64,000 nt of DNA from Flavobacterium cucumis (lineage in GTDB: Bacteria > Bacteroidota > Bacteroidia > Flavobacteriales > Flavobacteriaceae), in assembly GCF_900148835.1 (NCBI RefSeq), contig NZ_FRYK01000003.1:248001-312000 (forward strand). The letters run 5' to 3'. The notes under the pieces were generated by a model. It saw only the letters and a list, made by a program, of their open reading frames with translations, was not told where the DNA came from and ran no database searches. Both the position numbers and the translations under genes were made by a program. The stretch's first letter is position 1. Each line of letters begins with the position of its first letter. Shown piece after piece: positions 47,071 through 55,586 of this stretch.

Positions 47071-48540
47071 TTAGTTTTTAATAGTGTTAGTCAATTGTTT
47101 TATTTTAATGTTAAACGCAGCAAATAATAAAGTCATCACGGGACTAATCAGATTGAAAAAGGCATACGGTAAATAGTCAAAAGTATCGACACCTAATGTT
47201 CCGGATTGATATGCTCCACAAGTATTCCAAGGGACTAAAACAGAAGTAACTGTTCCAGAATCTTCCAAGGTTCTACTTAGGTTTTCAGGTGCAAGTCCCT
47301 TTTTCTCATAGGCTTTAGCAAACATTTTACCGGGTACTACTATGGCTAAATATTGATCAGATGCGGTAATATTGAGTGCCAAACAACTCCCTACTGTTGA
47401 AGCAAATAGCCCTAAAGTTGTTTTGGCTAATTTTAGCAACTCTTTGCTTATTCTTGATAAAGCTCCAATGGCATCCATTACGCCACCAAAAACCATGGCA
47501 CAAAGAATCAACCATATGGTTCCAAGCATTCCGGTCATCCCTTTTGCTTTGAATAGTTTTACTAAATTTTCATTTTCAGTCGGAATTACAGTTTCTGTTG
47601 TTATAGCATTCATGACTCCTTTATAGGCAGACTTAAAAGTCATAGCATCTACGTTCATCAGCTGATTAAGAAGTTGTGGCTGAAAAAGAAGTGCAAATAA
47701 TCCTCCTAATAATATTCCAATGAAAAGCGCTATCAAAGGTTCTGTTTTTTTGAATATTAATCCAATAACAATAACAGGTACAAGAAATAACCAACCGGTT
47801 ATATGAAATGCTTTTTCGATATCCAATAACATTTGTGTGGTATCGGTTTTCCCTTGAATATCTACGGTTAATCCTAAAATTACAAATAATAGCAATGAAA
47901 TAATAAAGGTAGGAACCGTTGTCAATGTCATGTATCGTATGTGCGTAAACAAATCTGTACCAGCCATGGCAGGTGCTAAATTAGTAGTGTCTGACATTGG
48001 TGAAAGTTTGTCTCCAAAGTAAGCTCCCGAAATAACCGCTCCAGCTACCATCCCAACAGGAAATCCAATGGCACCACCAATCCCAACAAGTGCTATACCC
48101 ACGGTTGCAGATGTGGTCCAAGAACTACCTGTTGCAATTGAAATAATAGAACAAATAATCATAGTGGCAGGTAAAAATACCGCTGGACTCAAAAGCTGTA
48201 ATCCATAATATATCATTGAGGGAATAATGCCACTAATCAACCAAGTTCCGGCTAATGCGCCTACCATTAATAAAATCAGAATCGCTCCTGCAGTTGATTT
48301 GATGTTATTGGACACTTCTTCTATCATGCTGTGAAAGGAAACTTTATTCAAAAGTCCCACTATTACTGCTACACCGGCACCAAGTAACAAAACAAATTGG
48401 TTACTACCCGCAAGAGGATCATCGTCTTCGCCGTTGTAAGCAACTAATACATTATAGGCTAAAAGTCCAATTAAAACAATTACAGGAATTAAGGCTTCCC
48501 AAATATTTAATTCTTTATTTTTATTAATTTCTTTGTTCAT
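47071..48540 (-). CDS. nhaC: Na+/H+ antiporter of the NhaC family
   Basis: A 489-residue inner-membrane antiporter with about eleven to twelve transmembrane segments. Family stretches include ATGSSWTTSATVGIALVGIGGAIGF, AGAVISGAYFGDKLSPMSDTTNLAPAMAGTDLFTHIRYM and LEDSGTVTSVLVPWNTCGAYQ. It exchanges Na+ (or, in some relatives, malate/lactate coupled) for protons. The gene follows the M28 peptidase gene on the same strand after 70 bases, without a visible terminator in between. Confidence 0.88.
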   Translation of the reverse strand: MNKEINKNKELNIWEALIPVIVLIGLLAYNVLVAYNGEDDDPLAGSNQFVLLLGAGVAVIVGLLNKVSFHSMIEEVSNNIKSTAGAILILLMVGALAGTWLISGIIPSMIYYGLQLLSPAVFLPATMIICSIISIATGSSWTTSATVGIALVGIGGAIGFPVGMVAGAVISGAYFGDKLSPMSDTTNLAPAMAGTDLFTHIRYMTLTTVPTFIISLLLFVILGLTVDIQGKTDTTQMLLDIEKAFHITGWLFLVPVIVIGLIFKKTEPLIALFIGILLGGLFALLFQPQLLNQLMNVDAMTFKSAYKGVMNAITTETVIPTENENLVKLFKAKGMTGMLGTIWLILCAMVFGGVMDAIGALSRISKELLKLAKTTLGLFASTVGSCLALNITASDQYLAIVVPGKMFAKAYEKKGLAPENLSRTLEDSGTVTSVLVPWNTCGAYQSGTLGVDTFDYLPYAFFNLISPVMTLLFAAFNIKIKQLTNTIKN

Positions 48541-48610
48541 TTAGTTAGGTTTGGTCTCGCAATATAGAGAAATGTCAGTTGTTATACAAATGCCTCCAGA
48601 ATACATTTTT

Positions 48611-49969
48611 TTATCTTTTCTTAAAAGTCTCTCTTATAATGTCTTGTGGAAATACAACTACACTTTCGTGTCCATCTTTACCTACAGCTGCTACTCCAAA
48701 AAAGTAATTGTCTATAACGATGCCTTTTAATTCGAAGTTGTCTACATCTCCTACAAACCTACTAAACTCCCATTGTGGTGCAGTGGTACTTCTCCAGTAT
48801 ATTTTATAACCAATACAATTGGCATCGTCACTTTTTTTCCAACGAAGTTTAACGTTGGGCTCTACTATTCCTCCAATCAATACATTAGAAGGTGCTTGAG
48901 GCGCCCAAGCCAAAGAAGCTAAATTGATGGCATTAACAGCAGTTAACTTTTTGGCATATTCAAAATTTACACCCTCGATTACGTCGCCATATTGGATTCC
49001 ATTCTCGGTTCTTAAATTTTGGTGTTGACGGTTGTAATTTTCATTCGTTTCCATGATGCGAATTCCAGCAAAACCTAAATCATTAAAAGGACGATGATGG
49101 CCTCCACGACCAAAACGGTCTAGTCGGTAGATTAACATTGGATTCATTTCAGGCATATACGTTTTGGTTGTTTTCTCAATATAACGAGCCAATTGTCTTG
49201 AATTCCCATCTACTTCACCGCCATAAAAACGTCTCAAATTACGTGTTCGATCCGATTCATTTGCAGGAGTAGGCTCTGAAAAAATTCGAAACGAACGATT
49301 GTCAATTACACCATTAACCCCTTCTATGTTTCCAATCATATCGTTATTGAATACTCCTATGATTTCCCAATTGTTTTTCACAGCGTATTCTGCGAGTCCT
49401 TTTCCACCAAATAAACCTTGTTCTTCACCTGATAGGCCAACATAAACAATGCTGTTTTCAAATTGATACTGACTTAAAACTCGTGCCGCTTCAATGGTTC
49501 CAGCCATTCCAGAAGCGTTGTCGTTTGCTCCAGGGGCATCGCCTAAGTAATCCATAGTGTCTGAATTACGACTGTCAATATCACCACTCATAATGATATA
49601 TCGGTTGGGATATTTAGTTCCTTTTTGAACCGCAACTACATTTACTATCCATGTGTCTTTTGGAACGCGCTCGCCATCATTTGTAGTTACAAAGTCTTTT
49701 TGGTAAAAAACATCTAAGCAGGTGTTGCATTTTTTTGAGATGGCATCAAATTCATTTTTAATCCACCTTCTGGCAGCACCTATTCCTCTTTTGTTAGAAA
49801 CAGTATCGCTAAAGGTGTTTCGGGTTCCAAAGTTGGCCAACTTGATAATGTCGTTTTTAATTCGTTCCTCTGAAATTCGATCTATAATATCATAAATTCT
49901 AGGATCGGTTTGTGCTTGAATCAGGAAACTACTGACTAAAAAAAGCAGGCTAAATATAATTTTTTTCAT
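48611..49969 (-). CDS. Secreted M28 family peptidase with C-terminal FN3-like domain
   Basis: A 452-residue exported zinc peptidase-like protein. Signal peptide ends at FLIQAQ. The catalytic domain (about 90-345) has GANDNASGMAG (bridging Asp), SGEEQGLFGG (catalytic Glu pair), FNNDMIGN and GHHRPFND. At the first metal-ligand position, where M28 enzymes have GHxDS, the sequence reads SGDIDSR, so His is replaced by Asp. The last about 85 residues form a fibronectin type III-like domain (VKLRWKKSDDANCIGYKIYWR). No T9SS tail. Probably a periplasmic aminopeptidase. Confidence 0.85.
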   Translation of the reverse strand: MKKIIFSLLFLVSSFLIQAQTDPRIYDIIDRISEERIKNDIIKLANFGTRNTFSDTVSNKRGIGAARRWIKNEFDAISKKCNTCLDVFYQKDFVTTNDGERVPKDTWIVNVVAVQKGTKYPNRYIIMSGDIDSRNSDTMDYLGDAPGANDNASGMAGTIEAARVLSQYQFENSIVYVGLSGEEQGLFGGKGLAEYAVKNNWEIIGVFNNDMIGNIEGVNGVIDNRSFRIFSEPTPANESDRTRNLRRFYGGEVDGNSRQLARYIEKTTKTYMPEMNPMLIYRLDRFGRGGHHRPFNDLGFAGIRIMETNENYNRQHQNLRTENGIQYGDVIEGVNFEYAKKLTAVNAINLASLAWAPQAPSNVLIGGIVEPNVKLRWKKSDDANCIGYKIYWRSTTAPQWEFSRFVGDVDNFELKGIVIDNYFFGVAAVGKDGHESVVVFPQDIIRETFKKR

Positions 49970-49983
49970 AGTAAAGTTTCTTT

Positions 49984-49991
49984 CAAAGATA
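49984..49991 (-). promoter_or_regulatory. -7 box of the M28 peptidase gene, fused to a terminator
   Basis: TATCTTTG on the minus strand starts in the T run of the terminator of the upstream PLP-enzyme gene. Confidence 0.55.
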
Positions 49992-50017
49992 AAAAAAACC
50001 GCTACAAAAGCGGTTTT
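49990..50017 (-). terminator. Terminator of the trans-sulfuration enzyme gene
   Basis: Stem AAAACCGCT / AGCGGTTTT, five-base loop, T8 on the minus strand running into the next promoter. Confidence 0.85.
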
Positions 50018-50041
50018 ACAAAATATATTTTTTTGTGATAT

Positions 50042-51244
50042 TTATAGAATAGAAAGCTCTTGCATGCATTCACGCATCGTTTGATACGTTCTTTCAATAT
50101 TGTTGTCTAGTCCTATAGAAAAACGAATTAAACCATCCGTTAATCCCATTTCAGCCTGCTCTTCTAAAGGAATTTCCGATGATGTTGATGTTCCTGGCGC
50201 ACTGAATAGCGTTTTATAAAATCCTAAACTAACAGCTAAATACCCTAAGTTACGTTCTTGCATCAGTTCCATTAATGCATTCGCTTTGTCTAAACTTCCT
50301 ACATCAATGGTCATCATGCCTCCAAATCCATATTCTGGATTAATCATTGTTTTATAGATTTCATGGCTTGGGTGACTTTTCAATCCAGGATAAACGGTTT
50401 TAATACCGTCTGCTTCAAATCGGTTGGCCAAATACATCGCATTGTGACTGTGCTGTTTCATGCGAATGTGTAAGGTTCTTAAGTTTTTCATTACCGATGC
50501 CGAACGCAAACTATCCATTGTTGGACCTAATAGCATGCTGGCACCGTCGTTTACATTTTTTAAACTATTAATGAAATCTTGTGACGCACATACCACACCA
50601 CCCACAGTATCGCTACTTCCGTTGATGTATTTTGTAAGCGAATGAATTACAATATCAGCTCCTAACTTCGCAGGAGCAACAGACAAAGGAGAAAAGGTGT
50701 TGTCAACCACCAATTTAATATGGTGTTTTTTAGCAATTTTAGCCAATGAAGCAATATCTGCTACTTCCAATAATGGATTGCTCACGGTTTCGCAATATAA
50801 AACCTTGGTATTTGGAGTAATCGCTGCTTCAACTACATCTAATTTTGTAATGTCTACAAATGTCGTTTGAATACCCATTCTCGGTACGAAATTTTTCAAA
50901 AACGCATACGTACCACCATAAATAGTGCGGCTAGAAACAATATGATCTCCATTGCCACACAATTGCAACAGGGTAGGAGTGATTGCCCCCATTCCAGAAG
51001 CTGATACATTTGCGGATTCTGTTCCTTCCATTGCTGCTAATGCTTTGTCCAAATATAAATTACTAGGAGAGGAATGACGGGAATACAAATAGCAACCTTC
51101 GGCATTGCCTTCAAAGGTGTCAAACATGGTTTTAGCCGAAAGAAAGGTATAAGTAGAACTGTCAGAGATCGATGGATTCACACCACCAAATTCACCAAAA
51201 TATTGAAGGTCTTGAATTTTGTCTGCAGGATTGAATTTTTCCAT
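50042..51244 (-). CDS. PLP-dependent trans-sulfuration enzyme (Cys/Met metabolism family)
   Basis: A 400-residue fold-type I enzyme of the cystathionine gamma-synthase/gamma-lyase/methionine gamma-lyase family. PLP-binding Lys205 lies in HSLTKYINGSSD; YSRHSSPSN and SASGMGAI are cofactor segments. The residue aligned with the Cys typical of methionine gamma-lyase (after the active-site Tyr, YGCT) is Gly here (Tyr109-Gly110-Gly111-Thr112), so a strict methionine gamma-lyase call is not secure; cystathionine lyase or homocysteine chemistry is possible. It is divergent from an Lrp-type regulator gene, the usual arrangement for amino-acid-induced degradation enzymes. Confidence 0.85.
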   Translation of the reverse strand: MEKFNPADKIQDLQYFGEFGGVNPSISDSSTYTFLSAKTMFDTFEGNAEGCYLYSRHSSPSNLYLDKALAAMEGTESANVSASGMGAITPTLLQLCGNGDHIVSSRTIYGGTYAFLKNFVPRMGIQTTFVDITKLDVVEAAITPNTKVLYCETVSNPLLEVADIASLAKIAKKHHIKLVVDNTFSPLSVAPAKLGADIVIHSLTKYINGSSDTVGGVVCASQDFINSLKNVNDGASMLLGPTMDSLRSASVMKNLRTLHIRMKQHSHNAMYLANRFEADGIKTVYPGLKSHPSHEIYKTMINPEYGFGGMMTIDVGSLDKANALMELMQERNLGYLAVSLGFYKTLFSAPGTSTSSEIPLEEQAEMGLTDGLIRFSIGLDNNIERTYQTMRECMQELSIL

Positions 51245-51344
51245 AAATTTGAAGTTTAGTTGTTTTTAGAATATCAAATCTCTGAAATGCCTATTTATTT
51301 TTCAATAGTTTTCTTTAAAATTAGTTTTTTATACTTTATTTTAA

Positions 51345-51384
51345 TATATTTGTAGAATATAAATCTATAAATATTGATTTATAG
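51345..51384 (+). promoter_or_regulatory. Promoter and palindrome of the lrp-like gene
   Basis: TATATTTG (51345-51352) is followed by the inverted repeat CTATAAA (51365-51371) / TTTATAG (51378-51384). The repeat sits just after transcription start, between the two divergent genes, where an Lrp protein could bind. Confidence 0.5.
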
Positions 51385-51432
51385 CATTTTTTTAACTGAA
51401 ACTAATAATTGTAATAGGAATAAAATTGTAAT

Positions 51433-51891
51433 ATGGACGCAATTGATAAAAAACTTCTTGGATTACTGCAAGCTGACACTAAGAAAACAACAAAAGAATT
51501 GTCTATGGTATTAAATCTTTCGGTAACCGCAGTTTATGAAAGAATAAAAAAATTAGAGCGGGAAGGTGTAATCCACAAGTATGTCGCTCTTTTAGATCGA
51601 AATAAGGTAGAGAAAGCTTTTGTTGTTTTCTGCCACATCAAATTGATCCAGCACACCAAAGATTTTGTCACTACTTTTGAAAGCGAAGTAGTAAAGCTTG
51701 ACGAAGTATTGGAATGTTTTCACGTAAGTGGTGACTACGATTATATTTTAAAAGTACACGTAAAAGACATGGATGAGTATCGGGAGTTCATGATTACCAA
51801 ACTAACGAGTTTGCAACATATTGGAAGTACACACAGTTCTTTCATGATAGGTGAAGTTAAAAACACGACTGCTTTTAATTTATCGAAATGA
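51433..51891 (+). CDS. Lrp/AsnC family transcriptional regulator
   Basis: A 152-residue regulator. N-terminal helix-turn-helix (LDKKLLGLLQADTKKTTKELSMVLNLSVTAVYERIKKLE, given here as its boundaries DKKLLG to KKLEREG) and C-terminal RAM ligand-binding domain (VLECFHVSGDYDYILKVHVKDMDEYREF). It very likely controls the divergent trans-sulfuration enzyme gene in response to an amino acid, as Lrp-type proteins do for methionine gamma-lyase in other bacteria; the ligand is not known. Confidence 0.9.
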   Translation: MDAIDKKLLGLLQADTKKTTKELSMVLNLSVTAVYERIKKLEREGVIHKYVALLDRNKVEKAFVVFCHIKLIQHTKDFVTTFESEVVKLDEVLECFHVSGDYDYILKVHVKDMDEYREFMITKLTSLQHIGSTHSSFMIGEVKNTTAFNLSK

Positions 51892-51943
51892 TTTTTTTGA
51901 AGATTTTAGAAGCTAATTTCAGGTTGTTGGTACTTTATGTAAA

Positions 51944-51975
51944 TAAAAAAACGGATTAGTAAACACTAATCCGTT
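51944..51975 (-). terminator. Terminator of tRNA-Met
   Basis: Stem AACGGATTAGT / ACTAATCCGTT with a four-base loop; T7 on the minus strand, 24 bases after the tRNA. Confidence 0.85.
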
Positions 51976-51998
51976 GATTTTTAAAAACTTAATTTTCG

Positions 51999-52072
51999 TA
52001 GCGAAGACGGGAGTTGAACCCGTGACCTCAGGGTTATGAATCCTGCGCTCTAACCAACTGAGCTACCTCGCC
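51999..52072 (-). tRNA. tRNA-Met (CAT), probably elongator
   Basis: A 74-base tRNA on the minus strand: acceptor GGCGAGG with CTTCGCT, D arm GCTC-AGTTGGTTA-GAGC, anticodon loop TTCATAA (CAT), T arm ACGGG-TTCAACT-CCCGT, discriminator A. The anticodon stem lacks the three G-C pairs of initiator tRNA, so elongator Met is likely; a lysidine-modified Ile tRNA cannot be ruled out by eye. CCA not encoded. Confidence 0.93.
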
Positions 52073-52107
52073 AAATGTTGGTCTCACATCCTTGCTGAAT
52101 GCGGGTG

Positions 52108-52137
52108 CAAATATAAAACTAATTATTTTGTTTGCAA
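52108..52137 (-). promoter_or_regulatory. Promoter of tRNA-Met
   Basis: On the minus strand: TTG (52135-52137), 19-base spacer, TATATTTG (52108-52115), then CACCC; identical layout to the tRNA-Tyr promoter. Confidence 0.75.
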
Positions 52138-52226
52138 ATATTTTTTCATCAAAATAAATTAAAATAATTTTTTTGTTAATTCGATTAATTCTGTATATAT
52201 TTCCAAACTGAAAATTAAAATAGACT

Positions 52227-52619
52227 ATGAGTGTAAAAGTAAAATACGAATTAGAATTCCCAATACAATCCTCGCCTCAATTATTATATCAATATATTTC
52301 AACTCCTTCAGGTTTATCAGAATGGTTTGCCGATAATGTAAATTCAAGAGGAGAATTTTTTACTTTTATCTGGGATGATTCCGAAGAAAAAGCAAAATTA
52401 GCTTCAAAAAAATCAGGCGAACGAATTAAATTCAAATGGCTGGATGAAGAAGGTAATGAGACCGATTATTTTTTTGAGTTAAAAATTCTAGAAGACGAAA
52501 TCACAAAAGATGTTTCCATTATGATTTCGGACTTTGCTTACGAAGAGGAATTAGATGAATCCAAGTTGCTTTGGGAAAATCAAATTTCGGACCTAAAACA
52601 TGTCTTAGGTTCCGTTTAA
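52227..52619 (+). CDS. START-like (SRPBCC) domain protein
   Basis: A 130-residue single-domain protein of the START/AHSA1-like fold, a helix-grip fold that encloses small hydrophobic ligands. YELEFPIQSSPQLLYQYISTPSGLSEWFADNV is the typical start of the Bacteroidota version. The protein is acidic and has no signal peptide or catalytic motif. Ligand and role unknown. The PabC-like gene follows behind a terminator-like palindrome. Confidence 0.8.
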   Translation: MSVKVKYELEFPIQSSPQLLYQYISTPSGLSEWFADNVNSRGEFFTFIWDDSEEKAKLASKKSGERIKFKWLDEEGNETDYFFELKILEDEITKDVSIMISDFAYEEELDESKLLWENQISDLKHVLGSV

Positions 52620-52637
52620 AAACTCAATTATATAAGT

Positions 52638-52645
52638 TATATTTG
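52638..52645 (+). promoter_or_regulatory. -7 box of the PabC-like gene, directly before a terminator palindrome
   Basis: TATATTTG ends one base before the 18-base palindrome at 52647; transcription would begin inside that palindrome. Confidence 0.5.
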
Positions 52646-52646
52646 T

Positions 52647-52671
52647 CCCGATTTTAAAATCGGGTTTTTTT
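52647..52671 (+). terminator. Terminator of the START-like gene, abutting the next start codon
   Basis: A perfect palindrome CCCGATTTTAAAATCGGG is followed by T7; the next three bases are the ATG of the PabC-like gene. Confidence 0.8.
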
Positions 52672-53511
52672 ATGATAAATTTTAACGGAAATATTCAGCA
52701 AGAAAGTGCTATTGCTGTTGAAAATAATAGGGGTTTTTTATTTGGAGATAGTGTTTTTGAAACCATTAAGGTACTCAACGAGCAAGTACTATTCCTAGAA
52801 GATCATTATTTTAGATTGATGGCTTCAATGCGCATTTGCCGTATGGAGATTCCAATGAACTTTACTATGGAATATTTTGAATCCCAAATTTTAGATTTAG
52901 TTCAAGCGCAAACAGGTGCTAGTGCTTATCGTATTCGTTTTTCGGTTTACCGAGATGCGGAAGGTTTTTACCTGCCAAAATCGAGAAAAGTACAATTTAT
53001 TGTGACCGCTGCTCCTTTAGAGTCGGAAGTATATACTACGGGAAAAGAGCAGTATGAAGTAGAACTTTATAAAGATTTTTATATCACTAAACAATTGCTC
53101 TCTTCATTGAAAACGAACAACAAAATGCTTCAAATTACGGGAAGTATTTTTGCAGAAGAAAACGGTTATGACAATTGTTTGGTTTTAAATGATGATAAGA
53201 ATGTAGTGGAAGCATTACAAAGTAACCTCTTTATGAAAATGGATAATGTAGTTGTAACACCACCGATATCAGAGGGTTGTTTGAACGGAATTATGCGCAA
53301 ACAGGTACTCGAATTGCTTAAAAAGATAGATGGTCTTGAAGTCAAGGAAGCGGTTATTTCTCCTTTTGATTTGCAAAAAGCAGACGAACTCTTCTTAACC
53401 AATGTAATCTCAGGAGTCCAACCCATTACAAAATACCGCAAAAAAGAATACACTTCAGCATTGGCACATGAGGTTGTAAAAAGATTGAACGCTAAAATAC
53501 GACTTAGTTAA
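52672..53511 (+). CDS. Class IV aminotransferase (PabC-like aminodeoxychorismate lyase)
   Basis: A 279-residue PLP enzyme of fold type IV. RGFLFGDSVFETIKV and the PLP-binding Lys147 in SSLKTNNKMLQ are family hallmarks; LFLTNVISGVQPI is the phosphate-binding region near the end. The family includes aminodeoxychorismate lyase (folate synthesis), branched-chain and D-amino acid aminotransferases; the compact size and the D-F-E-T-I segment fit PabC best. Its 3' end overlaps the convergent yqgE-like gene by eight bases. Confidence 0.8.
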   Translation: MINFNGNIQQESAIAVENNRGFLFGDSVFETIKVLNEQVLFLEDHYFRLMASMRICRMEIPMNFTMEYFESQILDLVQAQTGASAYRIRFSVYRDAEGFYLPKSRKVQFIVTAAPLESEVYTTGKEQYEVELYKDFYITKQLLSSLKTNNKMLQITGSIFAEENGYDNCLVLNDDKNVVEALQSNLFMKMDNVVVTPPISEGCLNGIMRKQVLELLKKIDGLEVKEAVISPFDLQKADELFLTNVISGVQPITKYRKKEYTSALAHEVVKRLNAKIRLS

Positions 53512-54064
53512 GAATTGGATTTTCAGGAGCATTTGAGAACAAGACGTATTCGCCTCCTTGCTCAATTATTTTTTCTTTCCAAAATAGGTTGCTTGCTTTT
53601 GATAACAACTTGTTTTTCAAAGTGTTTTCATTTATAATCCAAGCATTTTCTTGCAGTTCCATTTCAAGTTGGTTTACACTCCAACCGCTGTAACCTAGAA
53701 AAAAACGAATGTTATTTCGTCCAATTTTTCCCGTATTGATCAAGTGTTTTGTGGTTTCAAAATCGCCACCCCAATAAATACCATTTGAAATTTCAACACT
53801 ATTTGGAATGACCTCTGGAATGTTGTGAATAAAGTACAAGTTGTCTTGTTCTACCGGTCCGCCATTGTAAATTTTAAATGAAGCATCAATCTCCGGAATG
53901 AGATCGTTAATAGTGTAACTCAAAGGTTTGTTTAAGATAAAACCAATGGATCCTTCATCATTGTGTTCGGCTAACAAAATCACAGAGCGATTGAATGATA
54001 TATCGCCTAAAGTAGTAGGTTCTGCTATCAGCAAATGACCTTTTTTCGGTAAAATAGATATCAT
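53504..54064 (-). CDS. YqgE/AlgH family protein
   Basis: A 186-residue DUF179 protein. PKKGHLLIAEPTTLGDISFNRSVILLAEHNDEGSIGFILNKPL (from Pro6) contains the family core (LLIA, F.RSV.L, GS.G..LN.P), and LGYSGWSVNQLEMELQENAWI the second conserved block. Structure is known for homologues but biochemical function is not. Convergent with the PabC-like gene, overlapping it by eight bases, which is a tight arrangement without room for a terminator. Confidence 0.87.
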   Translation of the reverse strand: MISILPKKGHLLIAEPTTLGDISFNRSVILLAEHNDEGSIGFILNKPLSYTINDLIPEIDASFKIYNGGPVEQDNLYFIHNIPEVIPNSVEISNGIYWGGDFETTKHLINTGKIGRNNIRFFLGYSGWSVNQLEMELQENAWIINENTLKNKLLSKASNLFWKEKIIEQGGEYVLFSNAPENPILN

Positions 54065-54132
54065 ATTCGGTATGTTTAATTCCTAAAGTTATCAAAAAAA
54101 GTATAAAAAATCAAATTTTTTAGACAAAAAGC

Positions 54133-54164
54133 AAAAAAAGAGTCCCGATTTGCATCGGGACTCT
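54133..54164 (-). terminator. Terminator of the HU gene
   Basis: Stem GAGTCCCGAT / ATCGGGACTC with a four-base loop; T7 on the minus strand. Confidence 0.88.
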
Positions 54165-54186
54165 CTATTTTGTTGTAACAAAAATA

Positions 54187-54462
54187 TTATTTGTTTACTG
54201 CTCCTTCTAATTCAGCACCAGCTTTAAATTTTACTACATTTTTAGCAGCAATTTTGATAGTTTTACCAGTTTGAGGGTTTCTTCCATCTCTTGCAGCTCT
54301 TTTAGATACTGACCAAGAACCAAAACCTACTAAAGATACTCTTCCACCTTTTTGTAAAGTTCCTTCTACATTGCTTAAAAATGATTCTAAAGCTAATTTA
54401 GCAGCTGCTTTTGTAATTCCAGCAGAAGCTGCCATTGCATCGATTAATTCTGATTTGTTCAT
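54187..54462 (-). CDS. HU family DNA-binding protein
   Basis: A 91-residue nucleoid protein. MNKSELIDAMAASAGITKAAAKLALESF is the HU helix pair, and GRNPQTGKTIKIAAKNVVKFKAG covers the beta-arm with the DNA-intercalating Pro in RNPQTG. The protein bends and compacts DNA as a dimer. Single gene with a good promoter and terminator; only one HU gene lies in this window, so homo- versus heterodimer cannot be judged. Confidence 0.96.
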   Translation of the reverse strand: MNKSELIDAMAASAGITKAAAKLALESFLSNVEGTLQKGGRVSLVGFGSWSVSKRAARDGRNPQTGKTIKIAAKNVVKFKAGAELEGAVNK

Positions 54463-54504
54463 GATTAAAGTTATTTATAATTGGTTAAACTTAATTATTT
54501 GTAG

Positions 54505-54534
54505 CAAATTTAGCGGTATTATTGAGCCGTGCAA
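54505..54534 (-). promoter_or_regulatory. Promoter of the HU gene
   Basis: On the minus strand: TTG (54532-54534), 19-base spacer, TAAATTTG (54505-54512); leader of about 35 bases. Confidence 0.7.
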
Positions 54535-54638
54535 GTTTTCGTGCTAATTTTCGACTAAAATGTTAATAAATTCATTTAAATGTTAATAACATTGTTTGTT
54601 TTTTTAAATTTTAGGCGCAAATACAGTGTTTTCAGGGC

Positions 54639-55586
54639 TTAAAGAGCTATTGCGTTTTCAGATAGCTTAACGCCATTTAATAATTCATGCGTTCCCATTC
54701 TTTTCTTTCCTGGAAATTGCAAACTTTCAATTTTTAAAACACCTCCATGTACCGCTACAAAAAGTTCTTTTTTAGTAGTAGTTATTTTTCCAATAGTATC
54801 CGTATGTGCCTTTTCTTCAAAACTAGCCGAGTAAACCTTTACATTCCACTCATTTTCGCCATCCTTAATAAATGTCCAAGCAGCTGGATAAGGCGACAAG
54901 CCTCTGATTAAATTAAAAATTGTCTTTCCCGATTGCGACCAATCAATTTTACAATTCTCTTTGTTTAATTTATAAGCTGTTTTTGGTTCAGGCTGATTCT
55001 CTTGTAAAGTAGTTGTTGCTTTTTCGGATTCAATTAATTGAAGTGTTTCTAAAACCGTTTCGCTTCCCAAATGCATCAAACGATCGTGTAATTCACCTGC
55101 AGTTTCATTGGCTCCAATTGCTGTTTCCTTACTTAAAATCATCGCACCAGTGTCAATTTTATCATCAATAAAGAAGGTAGTAACGCCTGTTTTAGTTTCA
55201 CCATTAATGACAGCCCAATTAATTGGGGCAGCGCCACGATATTCTGGTAACAAAGAAGCGTGTAAATTGAACGTGCCTAGTTTTGGCATTTTCCAAACCA
55301 CTTCAGGTAACATTCTAAAGGCAACCACTACTTGTAAATTGGCATCCAAACTTTTTAGATCGGCTAAAAATGCTTCCGATTTTAAATTGGTAGGTTGTAA
55401 TATGCGTAAGTTTTTTTCCAAGGCATATTCTTTAACGGCACTCATGCTTACTTTTTGTCCACGACCTGCTGGTTTGTCGGGAGCAGTGATAACCCCTACA
55501 ATATCGTAGTTGTTTTTGTAAATAGTATCCAAAATCCCAACAGCAAAATCGGGTGTTCCCATGAACACAATTCGTAATTTTTCCAT
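54639..55586 (-). CDS. fmt: Methionyl-tRNA formyltransferase
   Basis: A 315-residue enzyme that formylates the initiator Met-tRNA with 10-formyltetrahydrofolate. IVFMGTPDFAVGILD is the N-terminal motif, and FNLHASLLPEYRGAAPINWAVINGE contains the catalytic Asn/His and the SLLPxYRG loop; DTGAMIL holds the catalytic Asp. The C-terminal OB-like domain starts near 208. Its ATG overlaps the recQ stop codon by one base, so the two are translationally coupled. Confidence 0.96.
   Translation of the reverse strand: MEKLRIVFMGTPDFAVGILDTIYKNNYDIVGVITAPDKPAGRGQKVSMSAVKEYALEKNLRILQPTNLKSEAFLADLKSLDANLQVVVAFRMLPEVVWKMPKLGTFNLHASLLPEYRGAAPINWAVINGETKTGVTTFFIDDKIDTGAMILSKETAIGANETAGELHDRLMHLGSETVLETLQLIESEKATTTLQENQPEPKTAYKLNKENCKIDWSQSGKTIFNLIRGLSPYPAAWTFIKDGENEWNVKVYSASFEEKAHTDTIGKITTTKKELFVAVHGGVLKIESLQFPGKKRMGTHELLNGVKLSENAIAL

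Noticed and set aside
51999..52072. Initiator tRNA-Met
   Set aside because: The anticodon stem lacks the three consecutive G-C pairs and the first acceptor pair is not the unpaired C-A of initiators.
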